Below, piece after piece: positions 53,601 to 63,766 of a stretch of DNA of 64,000 nucleotides. Under the pieces are notes generated by a model. That model did not search any database, was not told the origin of the DNA, and saw only the letters and a list, made by a program, of their open reading frames with translations. The translations under genes and the position numbers were made by a program. The stretch comes from Rheinheimera sp. A13L (GTDB lineage Bacteria; Pseudomonadota; Gammaproteobacteria; Enterobacterales; Alteromonadaceae). Within the stretch, counting starts at the first letter, position 1, and the number at the start of each line of letters is the position of its first letter. The stretch covers positions 62,001-126,000 of the forward strand of contig NZ_AFHI01000008.1 in the NCBI RefSeq assembly GCF_000217935.1. Reading direction: 5' to 3'.

Positions 53601-55859
53601 ATGAAAACATGCAAAAAGTCTGTTCTGGCATTGAGCATTCAGGCCAGTCTGCTCGCTGCAGCCATGGGTCTTTCTCCTGCTTTATTCGCGCAGGAAAGTG
53701 ACAAAGATCAGGCTGCTGAAGAGACAAAATTGGAACGCATTATGGTGACTGCGCAAAAACGTGTGCAAAGTACCCAGGAAGTTCCTATCTCTATTGCAAC
53801 CTTAAGCGGTGAAAAATTCGACGCTTTATTTGCAGGTGGCGAGGATATCCAGGCTTTATCTGGCAAAATTCCAGGTTTATACGCTGAATCATCAAACGGC
53901 CGTGCTGCACCACGTTTTTATATTCGTGGTTTAGGCAACACAGACTTTGATCTGGCCGCATCTCAGCCAGTTTCTGTGATTATGGATGAGGTGGTGATGG
54001 AAAACGTGATCCTCAAAAGCTTCCCGTTATTTGACGTGGCGCAAGCAGAAGTGATCCGTGGCCCACAAGGTACCTTGTTTGGCCGTAACACCACAGCAGG
54101 TATAGTTAAATTTACCTCTGTAAAGCCAACTCAGGACTTTGAAGCCTACACCAAAGCAACAGTAGGCAGCTTCGGTACCATTAATGTGGAAGGTGCGGCA
54201 GGTGGTGGTTTAACTGATGAATTATCAGCCCGTATTTCCTTGATGAACCAGAACCGTGACGATTATGTTGACAACGGTTTTACCGATGAAAAAGATTTTA
54301 CCGGTGGTCATGATGAGAAGGCAGGTCGTCTGCAGTTTTTGTACGACACAGATAGTTTCTCAGCTTTGTTAAATGTACATGGCCGCAAACTGGATGGCAC
54401 CTCCTCTCTGTTTCGCCGTAACATTCTGACTGCTGGCAGTAACGAGCTGAATGAGAACTACGACCGCGATACAGTTTATTACGATGCTGGTGATGGTAAC
54501 TTCCAGAAATATGACAACTTTGGTGCTTCGTTAACACTGGAATTTGATCTGGATGGTATGACGTTCACTTCTATTACTGCTCAGGAAAATGCTGATGGTA
54601 ATGGTAAAGGTGATATCGACGGCGGCAGCGAAGCTGGTCCTGGACCATCCAACCCAAATTTTGCAGTCACTGAAGATCAGCTGAATGATTTGGAACAGTT
54701 TACTCAGGAAATCCGTTTAGCCAGCGATACTAATGAAGCTATAGAGTGGCAAGTTGGTGCTTTCTACTTTGATTCGTCATTTGGTGTGACCAGTGTTGAT
54801 GGTTTTTTCGGTAAAACAGATGTTTATCATGAAAATACCAGCTGGGCTGTGTTTGGACAAAGCACTTATAACCTGAATGACCGCTGGGATATCACTGGCG
54901 GTATTCGTTACACTTACGATGAAAAGTACTTCTGGGTCGGTCAACAAAACGTTGAGGCTTTCGCATTAACTATTGGTGCTGCCAGTATTCAGGACTATGA
55001 CCCGATCGATGTAGATGATGGTCAGGTGAGTTGGGAATTAAGCACAAACTACCGCTTAACGGATAAAACCAGTGTATTTGGTCGTATTGCGAATGGTTTC
55101 AGAGCTCAATCTATTCAAGGCCGTAATGTGGCATTTGAAGAAGATCCAACCACAGCAGAATCAGAAACTATTCAATCTATTGAAGTTGGAGCCAAGTCTG
55201 ATCTGTTAGACGATTCTTTACGCTTGAACGGTGCTCTGTTTTATTACCAGATTGATGACATTCAGCTGTCAGCGATTGGCGGTGCGAACAACGGTAATAC
55301 ATTAGTGAATGCCGACAAAGGTACAGGCTACGGCTTTGAAGTGGATGCTGAATGGCGTGCCACAAAAAGCTTAGTCATAGGTGGTGGTTTCAGTTACAAC
55401 AATACTGAACTGAAGGACAGCAACTTACTGGTCGGCACTTGTGCCGCCTGTACTGTCACAAGCCCAACTGTTACCTTACCTACAGCAACAGGTCCAAAGA
55501 AATTTGCTTATGTTGATGGTAATCCTTTCCCACAAGCTCCTGAAACTATTCTGACGATCAATGCTCGTTACGATATTCCAGTCAGCACAGGTGAGATTTA
55601 TCTTTATGGCGATGTAGCACGTCAGGGTAAAACAAATCTGTTCCTGTACGAATCTATGGAATACAACACGAACGGTAATTTCGAGGCTGGCTTACGTATT
55701 GGTTATCTGAACTTTGAGAACGACTACGAAGTAGCTTTATTTGGCCGTAATATCACAGACGAAGACAACCTGAAAGGCGCGATAGACTTTGCCAACCTGA
55801 CTGGTTTTGTTAACGAACCTCGTATTATTGGTGTTGAGTTTAAGAAAAGCTTTTTCTAA
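53601..55859 (+). CDS. TonB-dependent outer-membrane receptor
   Basis: A 752-residue ligand-gated channel. Signal peptide (ALSIQASLLAAAMGLSPALF), TonB box region (LERIMVTAQKR), plug domain (FYIRGLGNTDFDLA, VIRGPQGTLFGRNTTAGIVK) and a 22-strand barrel ending in Phe (KKSFF). It belongs to the FyuA/catecholate-like branch of TonB receptors common in Alteromonadales. The ligand is unknown. The ATG at 53601 is chosen over an adjacent TTG. A strong terminator follows. Confidence 0.93.
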   Translation: MKTCKKSVLALSIQASLLAAAMGLSPALFAQESDKDQAAEETKLERIMVTAQKRVQSTQEVPISIATLSGEKFDALFAGGEDIQALSGKIPGLYAESSNGRAAPRFYIRGLGNTDFDLAASQPVSVIMDEVVMENVILKSFPLFDVAQAEVIRGPQGTLFGRNTTAGIVKFTSVKPTQDFEAYTKATVGSFGTINVEGAAGGGLTDELSARISLMNQNRDDYVDNGFTDEKDFTGGHDEKAGRLQFLYDTDSFSALLNVHGRKLDGTSSLFRRNILTAGSNELNENYDRDTVYYDAGDGNFQKYDNFGASLTLEFDLDGMTFTSITAQENADGNGKGDIDGGSEAGPGPSNPNFAVTEDQLNDLEQFTQEIRLASDTNEAIEWQVGAFYFDSSFGVTSVDGFFGKTDVYHENTSWAVFGQSTYNLNDRWDITGGIRYTYDEKYFWVGQQNVEAFALTIGAASIQDYDPIDVDDGQVSWELSTNYRLTDKTSVFGRIANGFRAQSIQGRNVAFEEDPTTAESETIQSIEVGAKSDLLDDSLRLNGALFYYQIDDIQLSAIGGANNGNTLVNADKGTGYGFEVDAEWRATKSLVIGGGFSYNNTELKDSNLLVGTCAACTVTSPTVTLPTATGPKKFAYVDGNPFPQAPETILTINARYDIPVSTGEIYLYGDVARQGKTNLFLYESMEYNTNGNFEAGLRIGYLNFENDYEVALFGRNITDEDNLKGAIDFANLTGFVNEPRIIGVEFKKSFF

Positions 55860-55876
55860 GTATTAACTCTTGAAGC

Positions 55877-55911
55877 AAAAAGAGGGCTCATTATTTTGAG
55901 CCCTCTTTTTT
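55877..55911. terminator. Bidirectional intrinsic terminator
   Basis: AAAAAGAGGGCTCA, TTATTT loop, TGAGCCCTCTTTTT. A 14-bp perfect stem with U-runs either way, between the TonB receptor (+) and ppc (-). Confidence 0.93.
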
Positions 55912-55931
55912 ATCCACGTAAAATAAGCCGC

Positions 55932-58562
55932 TTAACCCGAGTTACGCATACCAGCAGCAATACCTGCGATAGTCACCATCAAAGCACGTTTAATGCTGTC
56001 ATTGACCGTTTCAGGCTCATGCCTGACCCGATTTAACAACTCCACCTGCAGTATATGCAGCGGATCGACATAGGTATTACGCAGCATAATAGATTCACGG
56101 ATCCAGGCCTCTTTCGCCATCAGCGTATCACTTTGGATCAGCTTTAACAGCAAAGCTGTATCTGCGGCCAGTTGATCACGTAATTGCTGACCTAAAGGCA
56201 ACAAAGCCTCTGGCACCAGCTTTTCATCGTAGTAGGCCGCTATTTCAGCATCGGCTTTTAAATACACCATTTCCAGCATCGACAAGCGGGTCGCGAAAAA
56301 CGGCCACTTCGCCCGCATTTGCGCCAGCAGTTCTGTTTTGCCCTGTTCCACAACAACAGCCAAAGCGCTGCCAGCACCTAACCAGGCTGGTAACATCAAC
56401 CGATTTTGTGACCAGGCAAAAATCCATGGAATAGCGCGTAAACTCTCCACGCCACCATTTGGATTACGTTTTGGTGGACGACTGCCCAGTGGTAACTGCC
56501 CCAGTTCAAGCTCAGGAGTAGCAGCGCGGAAATAAGGCACAAAATCAGGATGATGCCGTACTACAGCCCTATAAGCTTCGCAGGAAACCGTAGCCAGTTG
56601 CTGCATTAGCTCACGCCAGCTTTGTTCCGGCACAGGCGGTGGCAATAACACACCTTCTAAAACCGCACTGGCATACAAAGCCAGACTGCGCTGTGCTAAA
56701 CCATTTAAACCAAATTTAAAGCGGATCATCTCGCCTTGTTCTGTCACTCGCAAACCACCAGCAAGCGATCCTGGCGGCTGAGATAAAATAGCGGCGTGAG
56801 CAGGACCGCCGCCACGGCCTATAGTGCCGCCACGACCGTGGAATAAGGTCAACTGCACTTTAGCCTGCTGACAAATAGCCACTAAAGCTTCCTGCGCACT
56901 GTACTGAGCCCAGGCAGCGGCAAAAGCGCCAGCATCTTTGGCAGAATCCGAATAACCAATCATCACTTCCTGGCGACCATTGATATAGCCTCTGTACCAG
57001 TCAATGGCCAGCAGCTTGCTGATACATTCTGGTGCATTGGTTAAATCGGCCAGGGTTTCAAACAAAGGCGCGACAGGCATAGGGAAGCTAATGCCGGCGT
57101 CTTTCAGCAATAACTGCACGGCCAGCACATCTGAGGGTTTGCCTGCCATTGAAATCACATAAGTGGATAAAGCTTCTGCGCCATGACGAGCCACTATGTC
57201 GCAGGTATCCAGCACTTCTTTGACTTCAGGGCTGGGTTGCCAATTACGTGGGAACAATGGCCGCTTACTGCTCAGTTCATTCAGTAAAAAGGCCTGCCGG
57301 GCTGGTTCATCCCAATCGGCATAATCACCTATACCCAGATAACGGGTAAATTCGCTGAACACTGCGGTGTGGCGACCCGATTCCTGACGCACATCCAGCT
57401 TCAGCAAGGTTAAGCCAAAAGCATAAGCACGACGGATGGTGTCTTTCAGCAAACCTTCTGCCACCACCTGCATTTTGCAGTCGAGTAAGGACTGATAACA
57501 CAGCAGCAAAGGTTCCAGCAGTTGCTCATTATGCCAAATCAGATCGTCAGGCCGTTGTAACCTGTCGTGTTTTAAGGCCTCCGTCAGCCAATCTCTGGTA
57601 TGCAACAATTTATGGCGGAAGTCTTTTAGTAACTTACGATATGGCTCGGATGCATCTCCTACTACTGCACGCAAGGCATCATTGACCTGAACCATCGACA
57701 GTTCGTTGGCCAATACATCCAAATCACGACTGAATAAATCTGCCGCTTTCCAACGACTTAACAGCAAAACCTGACGAGTGACTTTGGCCGTAACAAAAGG
57801 ATTACCGTCTCTGTCGCCTCCCATCCAGGATGAAAAACGAATAGGTGTGGCATCTAAAGCCAAACCATGGCCCAACACAGGGATCAGCGCCGTATCAAGT
57901 TCACGGATAAATTCTGGTACAGCGTCCCACAGTGAAGTTTCAATCACGGCAAAACCAGATTTAGCTTCATCCACTGGTGTAGGCCGCTGCTCACGGATTT
58001 CGTTGGTGTGCCAGGCCTGAGTGATCAGTTGATACAGCCGGTTTTCTGTTTTTTGCTGCTGTGAAGGTAATAAATCCTGCTCCAGCTCTGCTAAACAGGC
58101 GGCGATTTCCGTTAGTTTATGAATAAGGGTACGGCGGGTGACTTCGGTTGGGTGTGCAGTCAGCACCAGCTCTATGGATAAATCAGCAACGGCCTGCTCA
58201 ATCTTCGCCTGGCTGACCTCTTTATCCTGCAAGAGTTGCAGTAATTCGGCCACTGGTTCTGGTTTTTCAATAGAAGCCCGGCCTGCTTTACTAATGGTAT
58301 GGTGCTGCTCAGCTAAATTGGCCAGATTTAAAAACTGAGCAAAAGCACGGGCGACGGGCAGAATTTCCTGATCGGTTAAACTGGCCAGCACTTGTTTTAA
58401 TTGCTGATCCTGCAGCTCTGTGCCCTGCCTTGCTTCTTTGGCTAAAGCCCGAATTTGTTCAATACGTTCTAAAACTGCATCACCTAACTGATTGCGTATG
58501 GTGTCACCCAGCTGGGTGCCCAACAATCCGACATTTGCCCTCAAGGCAGCATATTGCGACAT
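55932..58562 (-). CDS. ppc: Phosphoenolpyruvate carboxylase
   Basis: Anaplerotic enzyme forming oxaloacetate from PEP and bicarbonate. It has 876 residues, the usual length, with [35 protein letters not shown], the catalytic loop [20 protein letters not shown] and a C-terminus ending MRNSG. The ATG at 58562 (AGGAG eight bases upstream) gives the [15 protein letters not shown] start; the open frame to 58604 is not conserved. An ERIC-like repeat sits 46 bp upstream. Confidence 0.97.
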   Translation of the reverse strand: MSQYAALRANVGLLGTQLGDTIRNQLGDAVLERIEQIRALAKEARQGTELQDQQLKQVLASLTDQEILPVARAFAQFLNLANLAEQHHTISKAGRASIEKPEPVAELLQLLQDKEVSQAKIEQAVADLSIELVLTAHPTEVTRRTLIHKLTEIAACLAELEQDLLPSQQQKTENRLYQLITQAWHTNEIREQRPTPVDEAKSGFAVIETSLWDAVPEFIRELDTALIPVLGHGLALDATPIRFSSWMGGDRDGNPFVTAKVTRQVLLLSRWKAADLFSRDLDVLANELSMVQVNDALRAVVGDASEPYRKLLKDFRHKLLHTRDWLTEALKHDRLQRPDDLIWHNEQLLEPLLLCYQSLLDCKMQVVAEGLLKDTIRRAYAFGLTLLKLDVRQESGRHTAVFSEFTRYLGIGDYADWDEPARQAFLLNELSSKRPLFPRNWQPSPEVKEVLDTCDIVARHGAEALSTYVISMAGKPSDVLAVQLLLKDAGISFPMPVAPLFETLADLTNAPECISKLLAIDWYRGYINGRQEVMIGYSDSAKDAGAFAAAWAQYSAQEALVAICQQAKVQLTLFHGRGGTIGRGGGPAHAAILSQPPGSLAGGLRVTEQGEMIRFKFGLNGLAQRSLALYASAVLEGVLLPPPVPEQSWRELMQQLATVSCEAYRAVVRHHPDFVPYFRAATPELELGQLPLGSRPPKRNPNGGVESLRAIPWIFAWSQNRLMLPAWLGAGSALAVVVEQGKTELLAQMRAKWPFFATRLSMLEMVYLKADAEIAAYYDEKLVPEALLPLGQQLRDQLAADTALLLKLIQSDTLMAKEAWIRESIMLRNTYVDPLHILQVELLNRVRHEPETVNDSIKRALMVTIAGIAAGMRNSG

Positions 58563-58608
58563 CACCCACTCTCCTCGTTGCACTGCCTGCAGTTTGTTCT
58601 GCACTTTC

Positions 58609-58735
58609 TATACCCTTCGTACTTGAAGCTGCAGCTTTGTTGACTGCATGCTCTCGCCCCAGTCACATAGGTTAACTATGCTCCTGGGGTCTCACGCACT
58701 TGTCGCCTCTCTGCAACTCCAATTACTTTGGGTAT
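58609..58735. repeat. ERIC/IRU-like dispersed repeat, copy 2 (127 bp)
   Basis: Same length, orientation and plan as 7046-7172: TATACCCTTCGTACTTGAAG end, central CCCCAGTCACATAGG ... CTATGCTCCTGGGG palindrome, and AATTACTTTGGGTATA end. It is closer to the enterobacterial ERIC consensus core than copy 1. It lies between ppc and its probable promoter, so it is likely transcribed into the ppc leader. The remaining ~200 bp to 58940 hold only promoter-like A/T-rich sequence. Confidence 0.85.
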
Positions 58736-58940
58736 ATATGTAGTCTTCTGATCCACCCTAACGGGTATTTGTTTGGTGCTCAAGCCTGACAGATTACAAA
58801 ACGACCAACAAAATAGAAAGCCAGAAGTGTAGAAGTCTGAAATATTTATGCAAAACTTTGTCACAAACCACAAAGCCCAAGGTACTTGGTAGAAGTGCTG
58901 CATAAATACGCAGCTTTACTAAACTTCAGGAGTGACCCTT

Positions 58941-59828
58941 ATGTTTAAAAAGTACCTGTTTATTCTGCTGTGTTCCACAGCATTTATAGTCACAAGTCAA
59001 AGCCTTAAGGCTGATGAAATGCCTGAGCCAAGCTTTCAGGTTCAGGTAGAAGGCCAGGGCAAAGCTATTATTTTGATCCCGGGCCTGATGTCTGATCAGC
59101 GGGTATGGCATCAACTGGTTACAGAGCTTAAAGCGGATCACCAGTTACATCAAATCAACCTCGCAGGTTTTGCCGGAACTAAGGCTTTGACCAGCCCACT
59201 GAAACTAACACAAGTGACTCAGCAACTGGCAGCTTACATTCAGCAGCATCAGTTACAGAAACCTGTATTGATTGGCCATAGCATGGGAGCTTTTTTGGCC
59301 TTTCAACTCGCCAGCTCTTACCCACAACTTACGGGTAAGGTAATTGCAGTAGATGGCTTGCCTTATCTGGCGCCGGTTTTTAGCCGCGACAGCAACACCA
59401 CTGTGGCGCAAATGCTGCCACAAGCTAAGATGATGCAGCAGTATTATCAGCAAATGACGGCGGCCCAACTGGCTGAAAGCACCAAACAAGGCATAGCAGT
59501 TCAGGTCAGCAGTACAGAACACGCCAAAATAATCACAGAAATGGCGGGGCAGTCCGATCCAGCCACAGTAGGTGCGGTCATAGCAGAACTACTCACCACA
59601 GATTTACGCGACGAAGTGCATAAAATTCAACAACCTGTGCTGCTGTTAGGAGCTGGTGGAGCTTTACCTTCGGAGGCTATGCGTCCTGCGGTTCAGGCCT
59701 TATATCAACAACAAATTAACACTATTGCACAGGCGAAGCTGGACTTTAACTGGCAGGCGCGGCATTTTATTATGTGGGATCAGCCGGAGTGGCTGTTGGC
59801 ACAAATCACTGATTTTATAAAGGAATAA
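58941..59828 (+). CDS. Exported alpha/beta hydrolase
   Basis: A 295-residue enzyme with a signal peptide (FILLCSTAFIVTSQSLKADE). The fold is visible from ILIPGLMSDQRVWHQL (oxyanion region), the nucleophile elbow VLIGHSMGAFLA (Ser of GHSMG), the acid region and a late His in WQARHFIMWDQ. The substrate is unknown. The ATG at 58941 has AGGAG eight bases upstream. The sigma-factor gene starts 6 bp after its stop, so the two are co-expressed. Confidence 0.85.
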   Translation: MFKKYLFILLCSTAFIVTSQSLKADEMPEPSFQVQVEGQGKAIILIPGLMSDQRVWHQLVTELKADHQLHQINLAGFAGTKALTSPLKLTQVTQQLAAYIQQHQLQKPVLIGHSMGAFLAFQLASSYPQLTGKVIAVDGLPYLAPVFSRDSNTTVAQMLPQAKMMQQYYQQMTAAQLAESTKQGIAVQVSSTEHAKIITEMAGQSDPATVGAVIAELLTTDLRDEVHKIQQPVLLLGAGGALPSEAMRPAVQALYQQQINTIAQAKLDFNWQARHFIMWDQPEWLLAQITDFIKE

Positions 59829-59834
59829 TAAAAA

Positions 59835-60971
59835 ATGTTAACTACAGTGGAACAGAAATTGTTACCTGATGTGATTGCAGCCACAGCAGGCGATCACATC
59901 GCCTTTGAACGCCTGATCAGCCAGTGTCGTCATACGGTCACAGGCATAGCTTTGGCGATAGTGAAAGATTTAGATGCCAGCGAAGAAGTAGCGCAAGAGG
60001 TGTTTATTTATATCTGGCACCAGTTAGCAACGCTACGTGAACCCGCCAGTTTTTTGCCCTGGGTTCGCCAAATGACCAGACACCGCAGTTACAACTACCT
60101 GCGGGATAACAAAGTAAAACAAAAAGTGCTGGGAGAAGAAGCGGAAAGCCTGTTGGAAAATTTCGCCGACCCGGCAGCTTCGATGCAAGATTTGCTGGAG
60201 CGAGAGCAGCAGCAAATTATTATGCAGGACTTTATCAGCCAGTTACCGGAAGACAGCCGTGAAATCGTTTTATTGTATTACCGTGAAGAACAATCCAGTC
60301 AGCAAGTGGCTGATTTATTGGGGTTAAGTGACGCCAACGTACGGAAAAAACTATCCAGAGTTCGTGAACAATTAAAAGACAGCTTACTGGCACGTTACGG
60401 CCAGTTGGTGCTCAGCACTGCACCAGGCTTAGGCTTCAGCACTATGATAGCCGCAGCTTTGACCAGCGTTGCACCTCCTGCAGCAGCAGCGACTTCTGTT
60501 TCTGTTGCAGCACAACAAAGTGGCTGGCTTGCCAAAATTGCAGTGCTGCTGGGTGGTGCCATGATCGGAGCTTTGGCCGCAGTGGCTGGCGTGATATTTG
60601 GTATGAGAGCTGTACTGAACAAAGCGGACAACGAGGATGAAAAAGCTGCATTAAAAGCGTTGCGGAACAAAACCATTGTTTGGGTATTGTTATCAGGACT
60701 GCTACTAACAGCGGCTTACGAGCTGACCAGCGGCGCCTGGGCTCCGGTCTCCGCTTTTGTGCTGTTGATAGCCGGACTGATCTATAGCCAACTGCGTTTA
60801 CAGCAAATTATCAATCCACGGCTGCAGCGGCAGTACCCGGATGCAGCAGAGCATGCCAGAGTAAAACGAAAAAATGCACTTTGGTGTGTACTGGGCATGA
60901 CTGCAGGTTTTAGTGCAGGTTTATTTGGTTTGATTTATGGGCTGATGCAAAGCGGCCGCTGGCACTGGTGA
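59835..60971 (+). CDS. ECF sigma factor fused to a membrane domain
   Basis: Residues ~20-185 form an ECF sigma-70: region 2 (DASEEVAQEVFIYIWHQLA) and region 4 (EIVLLYYREEQSSQQVADLLGLSDANVRKKLSRVREQL). Residues ~230-371 contain about four membrane segments (WLAKIAVLLGGAMIGALAAV, IVWVLLSGLLLTAAYEL, APVSAFVLLIAGLIY, LWCVLGMTAGFSAGLFGLIY). No separate anti-sigma gene is adjacent, so the membrane part may serve as the built-in control. Its only operon partner is the hydrolase upstream. Confidence 0.85.
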   Translation: MLTTVEQKLLPDVIAATAGDHIAFERLISQCRHTVTGIALAIVKDLDASEEVAQEVFIYIWHQLATLREPASFLPWVRQMTRHRSYNYLRDNKVKQKVLGEEAESLLENFADPAASMQDLLEREQQQIIMQDFISQLPEDSREIVLLYYREEQSSQQVADLLGLSDANVRKKLSRVREQLKDSLLARYGQLVLSTAPGLGFSTMIAAALTSVAPPAAAATSVSVAAQQSGWLAKIAVLLGGAMIGALAAVAGVIFGMRAVLNKADNEDEKAALKALRNKTIVWVLLSGLLLTAAYELTSGAWAPVSAFVLLIAGLIYSQLRLQQIINPRLQRQYPDAAEHARVKRKNALWCVLGMTAGFSAGLFGLIYGLMQSGRWHW

Positions 60972-62318
60972 TCACCAGCGCCAGAACTTAAATCTTTTTG
61001 GTTCGGCCTGCACCAGAGGTACAGCATCCTCTGGTTCGGGCGCATACAAAGCAGAAAGATCCACATCCACAGTGCCTTGCGCTTGCCATGGATGCTGTGG
61101 CTGGTTGCTTGCCAAAGCAGCCGATGCCTGAGCTTCTGTTTCTCCGGCCAACCGGAACGCATAAGACGCAATAGGCGGCCCTATGGTTTCAAACACAGTC
61201 ACAGCCCCCAGCACTATGGCGCTGATCACAGCTGCATGTTCAGGCACTAATTGACTGGAGCTTTGCACTAAACCTATGGCAAGCCCCGCCATCGGAATAA
61301 GTAACAAACCGGAAGAGGCTCCGGTTCGCACTGTTTGACCTAATAATACGGAGCTGACACTGACACCAAACCATTTCGCCATACTGCGCGCCACGACCAG
61401 CACCATAATGACAGGAGCAAAGGCCACCAATTCAGCAAAATGTAAGTTGGCACCAGCAAACACAAACAATACAATAAAAAATAACTCAAAGGCGCTGCCA
61501 AATTCCAGCGCTGAGACCACTTCATCGCGCTCCATACTACGAACCACTATGCCGACAACCAAAGGTGCAAACAGCGCAGATAGTTTTAATTGTTGCGCCA
61601 ACCCCAGACACAACATCAAAGCCCCCACAACCAGAGCCATTTTGTACTGCGCGGCCGTTTGAGTCCTGCTGGTTAAAAAATGCAGACCGTAAGCAATAGC
61701 CCCACCTAACAAAGCCGAACCCAACAGTAAGTACAAAGGCTGCAGCAAAATTTGTTGCCAGCTGGCATCCTGCTCCGCCAATAACACAGGCACTACAAAA
61801 GCAAAAGCGAGGAAAGACAGCAGATTATTCAGTGCAACTAAAGACTTAGCCGTTTCAGTCACAGGCCCTTTGGCTCCAACTTCATGAGCCACGTGCAATA
61901 ACACGGCAGGAGAAGACGACACTAAAATAGCGGCAATTAAAGCGGCCAGTGCTAATGGGATCTGGAATAACCACAAGACGGTAAACACAGCACTGAAAGT
62001 TAAACTACTTTCCACCAGAGCAATCACCACCAAACGGGGTGACTGGCGTAAAAAACGCAAATCCAGTGAAGAACCCAGCCGGTATAAAATCAAAGCCAGG
62101 GTGATATCAATCAGGATCCGTGAGTCTTTTAATACTGACTCTGTCAGTAAACCTAAGCCGCTGGGCCCTACTAAAAAACCCACCAACATAAAACCTGTGA
62201 TACTTGGCAACCAGGAAATACGATGTGCCAGATAGCCACCTAAACTACCAATCAATAGCAGCAAGCCGAAGGATGACAGTGGCGTAATAGTCAGTGGCCA
62301 GGCCGGTAAAAACTCCAT
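60972..62318 (-). CDS. Monovalent cation:proton antiporter (CPA2 family)
   Basis: A 448-residue Kef/YbaL-type transporter with about twelve membrane segments (SFGLLLLIGSLGGYLAHRI, TGFMLVGFLVGPSGLGLLTE). It ends with a ~60-residue hydrophilic tail and lacks the TrkA-N nucleotide-binding domain of Kef proteins, so it is not KefB/KefC. It probably exchanges Na+ or K+ for H+. Its stop abuts the sigma-gene stop (TGATCA). Confidence 0.88.
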   Translation of the reverse strand: MEFLPAWPLTITPLSSFGLLLLIGSLGGYLAHRISWLPSITGFMLVGFLVGPSGLGLLTESVLKDSRILIDITLALILYRLGSSLDLRFLRQSPRLVVIALVESSLTFSAVFTVLWLFQIPLALAALIAAILVSSSPAVLLHVAHEVGAKGPVTETAKSLVALNNLLSFLAFAFVVPVLLAEQDASWQQILLQPLYLLLGSALLGGAIAYGLHFLTSRTQTAAQYKMALVVGALMLCLGLAQQLKLSALFAPLVVGIVVRSMERDEVVSALEFGSAFELFFIVLFVFAGANLHFAELVAFAPVIMVLVVARSMAKWFGVSVSSVLLGQTVRTGASSGLLLIPMAGLAIGLVQSSSQLVPEHAAVISAIVLGAVTVFETIGPPIASYAFRLAGETEAQASAALASNQPQHPWQAQGTVDVDLSALYAPEPEDAVPLVQAEPKRFKFWRW

Positions 62319-62359
62319 CCAGAACTCTCCGTGGCAAAATAAAAAACCAAATCAGCCGA

Positions 62360-63121
62360 TTAGCTTATCACAGCATTGTGACTACATTGAGTACTGATTT
62401 GGCCAAAAGCACCAAACTCAAGTTTGACTAAGGTATCAGCTGGTACCTGCATTACGCCAGCGTAAGAGCCAGTGATCACCCATTGACCTTGTTTTAAACC
62501 AATACCCTGCTGACTTAAATGGTTCACCAGCCAATACAGCGGCAATAAAGGGTCCAGATTTGGATGCTGAGCATCAAACTTCTGCTGCAGGCCTGAATAC
62601 TCCAGCACCAGTTCAAACTTTTCTGATAAAGATTCTTCAGCTAAAGCCGGGCCTATATACAAACCCTGATTAAATAAACCAGCCGCCAGTTGGTCAAAAA
62701 ATTCTGCACCAGCATCAGCTTTATAAGGCCGGATTATTAACTCCAGCGCCAGATGAGTGGCAGCAATGGCTGCTTTGATTTCAGCTTCGCTATAAGCTTC
62801 ATTAAGGGCAGGTAAATCGGTCGACAGCAAAAATGCCAGTTCAGGCTCAATACTGTACTGCTCTGACTTTTGCTCAAACAGACAAAGTTCACCTTGTTGC
62901 ACACTAGCTATAGGTGCCAACACCCATTTATCAGGCCCGGGCAGGCCGGCTTTCCAACCCACAACCGGCAAGTCCAATTCAATAAATAGCCATTGCTGGA
63001 TAGCAAAAGCTTCAGCCAATGAACCAGGACGCAGCTCTGCCGGTAATAAAGGCGCGGCTTCACCACGGCGGCGATAATCCGCCAGCCAGGCCGCAGCCTG
63101 CTGAATTTGTTCTGGAGTCAC
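62360..63121 (-). CDS. FAH-family hydratase/decarboxylase (MhpD-like)
   Basis: A 253-residue protein resembling 2-oxopent-4-enoate hydratase or related decarboxylases: AFAIQQWLFIELDLPVVGWK, YSIEPELAFLLSTDLPALN with metal-binding Glu, LALELIIRPYKADAGAEF and GQWVITGSYAGVMQVPAD. No aromatic-degradation genes are nearby, so the substrate is unresolved. Confidence 0.8.
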   Translation of the reverse strand: MTPEQIQQAAAWLADYRRRGEAAPLLPAELRPGSLAEAFAIQQWLFIELDLPVVGWKAGLPGPDKWVLAPIASVQQGELCLFEQKSEQYSIEPELAFLLSTDLPALNEAYSEAEIKAAIAATHLALELIIRPYKADAGAEFFDQLAAGLFNQGLYIGPALAEESLSEKFELVLEYSGLQQKFDAQHPNLDPLLPLYWLVNHLSQQGIGLKQGQWVITGSYAGVMQVPADTLVKLEFGAFGQISTQCSHNAVIS

Positions 63122-63183
63122 AACATAAGTCCTTCAAGCATTGATACACAGCATCCACATGACTTTGTACTTTAAGCTGCAAC

Positions 63184-63233
63184 GCGGCTGTAGTTCAATG
63201 GCAGAATGAAAGTTCGATTCCAGCCCCTCTCCA
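63184..63233 (+). pseudogene. tRNA-Gly remnant lacking the anticodon arm
   Basis: GCGGCTGTAGTTCAATGGCA begins like a tRNA-Gly acceptor and D-arm, runs AGAATGAAAG, then jumps to a T-loop TTCGATTCC and CAGCCCC-TCTCCA. The acceptor GCGGCTG pairs with CAGCCCC with one mismatch and CCA is present. About 23-25 nt including the anticodon arm are missing, so it cannot decode. Confidence 0.5.
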
Positions 63234-63254
63234 GCTTCGAGCCGCTTTAAACAG

Positions 63255-63279
63255 AAAAAGCACCCTAAGGTGCTTTTTT
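63255..63279. terminator. Intrinsic terminator downstream of bacterioferritin genes
   Basis: AAAAAGCACC, CTAA loop, GGTGCTTTTTT. It functions for the minus-strand bfr genes and could also end plus-strand transcription. Confidence 0.88.
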
Positions 63280-63296
63280 GCTGACAGACAACAGTA

Positions 63297-63764
63297 TTAA
63301 ATTTGCGACTGAATGTAGTTAGGTAAACCAATCAGCTTGATCAGGCGCAGCTGCTGTTCCAGCCAATGGGCATGATCGTTTTCAGTGTCGTCAAGCAAGG
63401 TCATCAGTAAATCGCGGGTGACGTAGTCCTGCACTGATTCACATAAGGCTATGGTCTTTTTCAGTAAGGCACCAACTGCATATTCAACATTTAAGTCATT
63501 CTGCAACATAGAAGGTACATCAGTACCAACCTGCAACGGATCACGTTTGGATAAATCCGGTGTGCCTTCTAAAAACAAAATACGTTCTATCAGTGCAGCA
63601 GCATGAGCTTTTTCGTCCGTCACTTCGTGGTCGATGCGCTCAAACAGTTTGTGTAATCCCCAGTCGTGATACATACGGGAATGAATAAAATACTGATCCA
63701 TGGCGCTGAGTTCATTCGACAACAGCTCGTTTAAGGCTGCAATAACCTGTGTATTACCTTTCAT
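63297..63764 (-). CDS. bfr: Bacterioferritin, ferroxidase-type subunit without heme ligand
   Basis: A 155-residue iron-storage four-helix protein. Ferroxidase ligands are intact: Glu18, Glu51, His54, Glu94, and ExxH (Glu128/His131, shifted by a one-residue insertion). The heme-ligating Met52 of canonical Bfr is Lys (EVTDEKAHA). Tyr25 is present. It lies 2 bp after the companion subunit gene, so the two form an operon. Confidence 0.92.
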   Translation of the reverse strand: MKGNTQVIAALNELLSNELSAMDQYFIHSRMYHDWGLHKLFERIDHEVTDEKAHAAALIERILFLEGTPDLSKRDPLQVGTDVPSMLQNDLNVEYAVGALLKKTIALCESVQDYVTRDLLMTLLDDTENDHAHWLEQQLRLIKLIGLPNYIQSQI

Positions 63765-63766
63765 TC

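Noticed and set aside
63134-63331. Minus-strand frame across the tRNA remnant and terminator
   Set aside because: It reads through an intrinsic terminator and a tRNA-like sequence and overlaps the bacterioferritin end; not a plausible gene.
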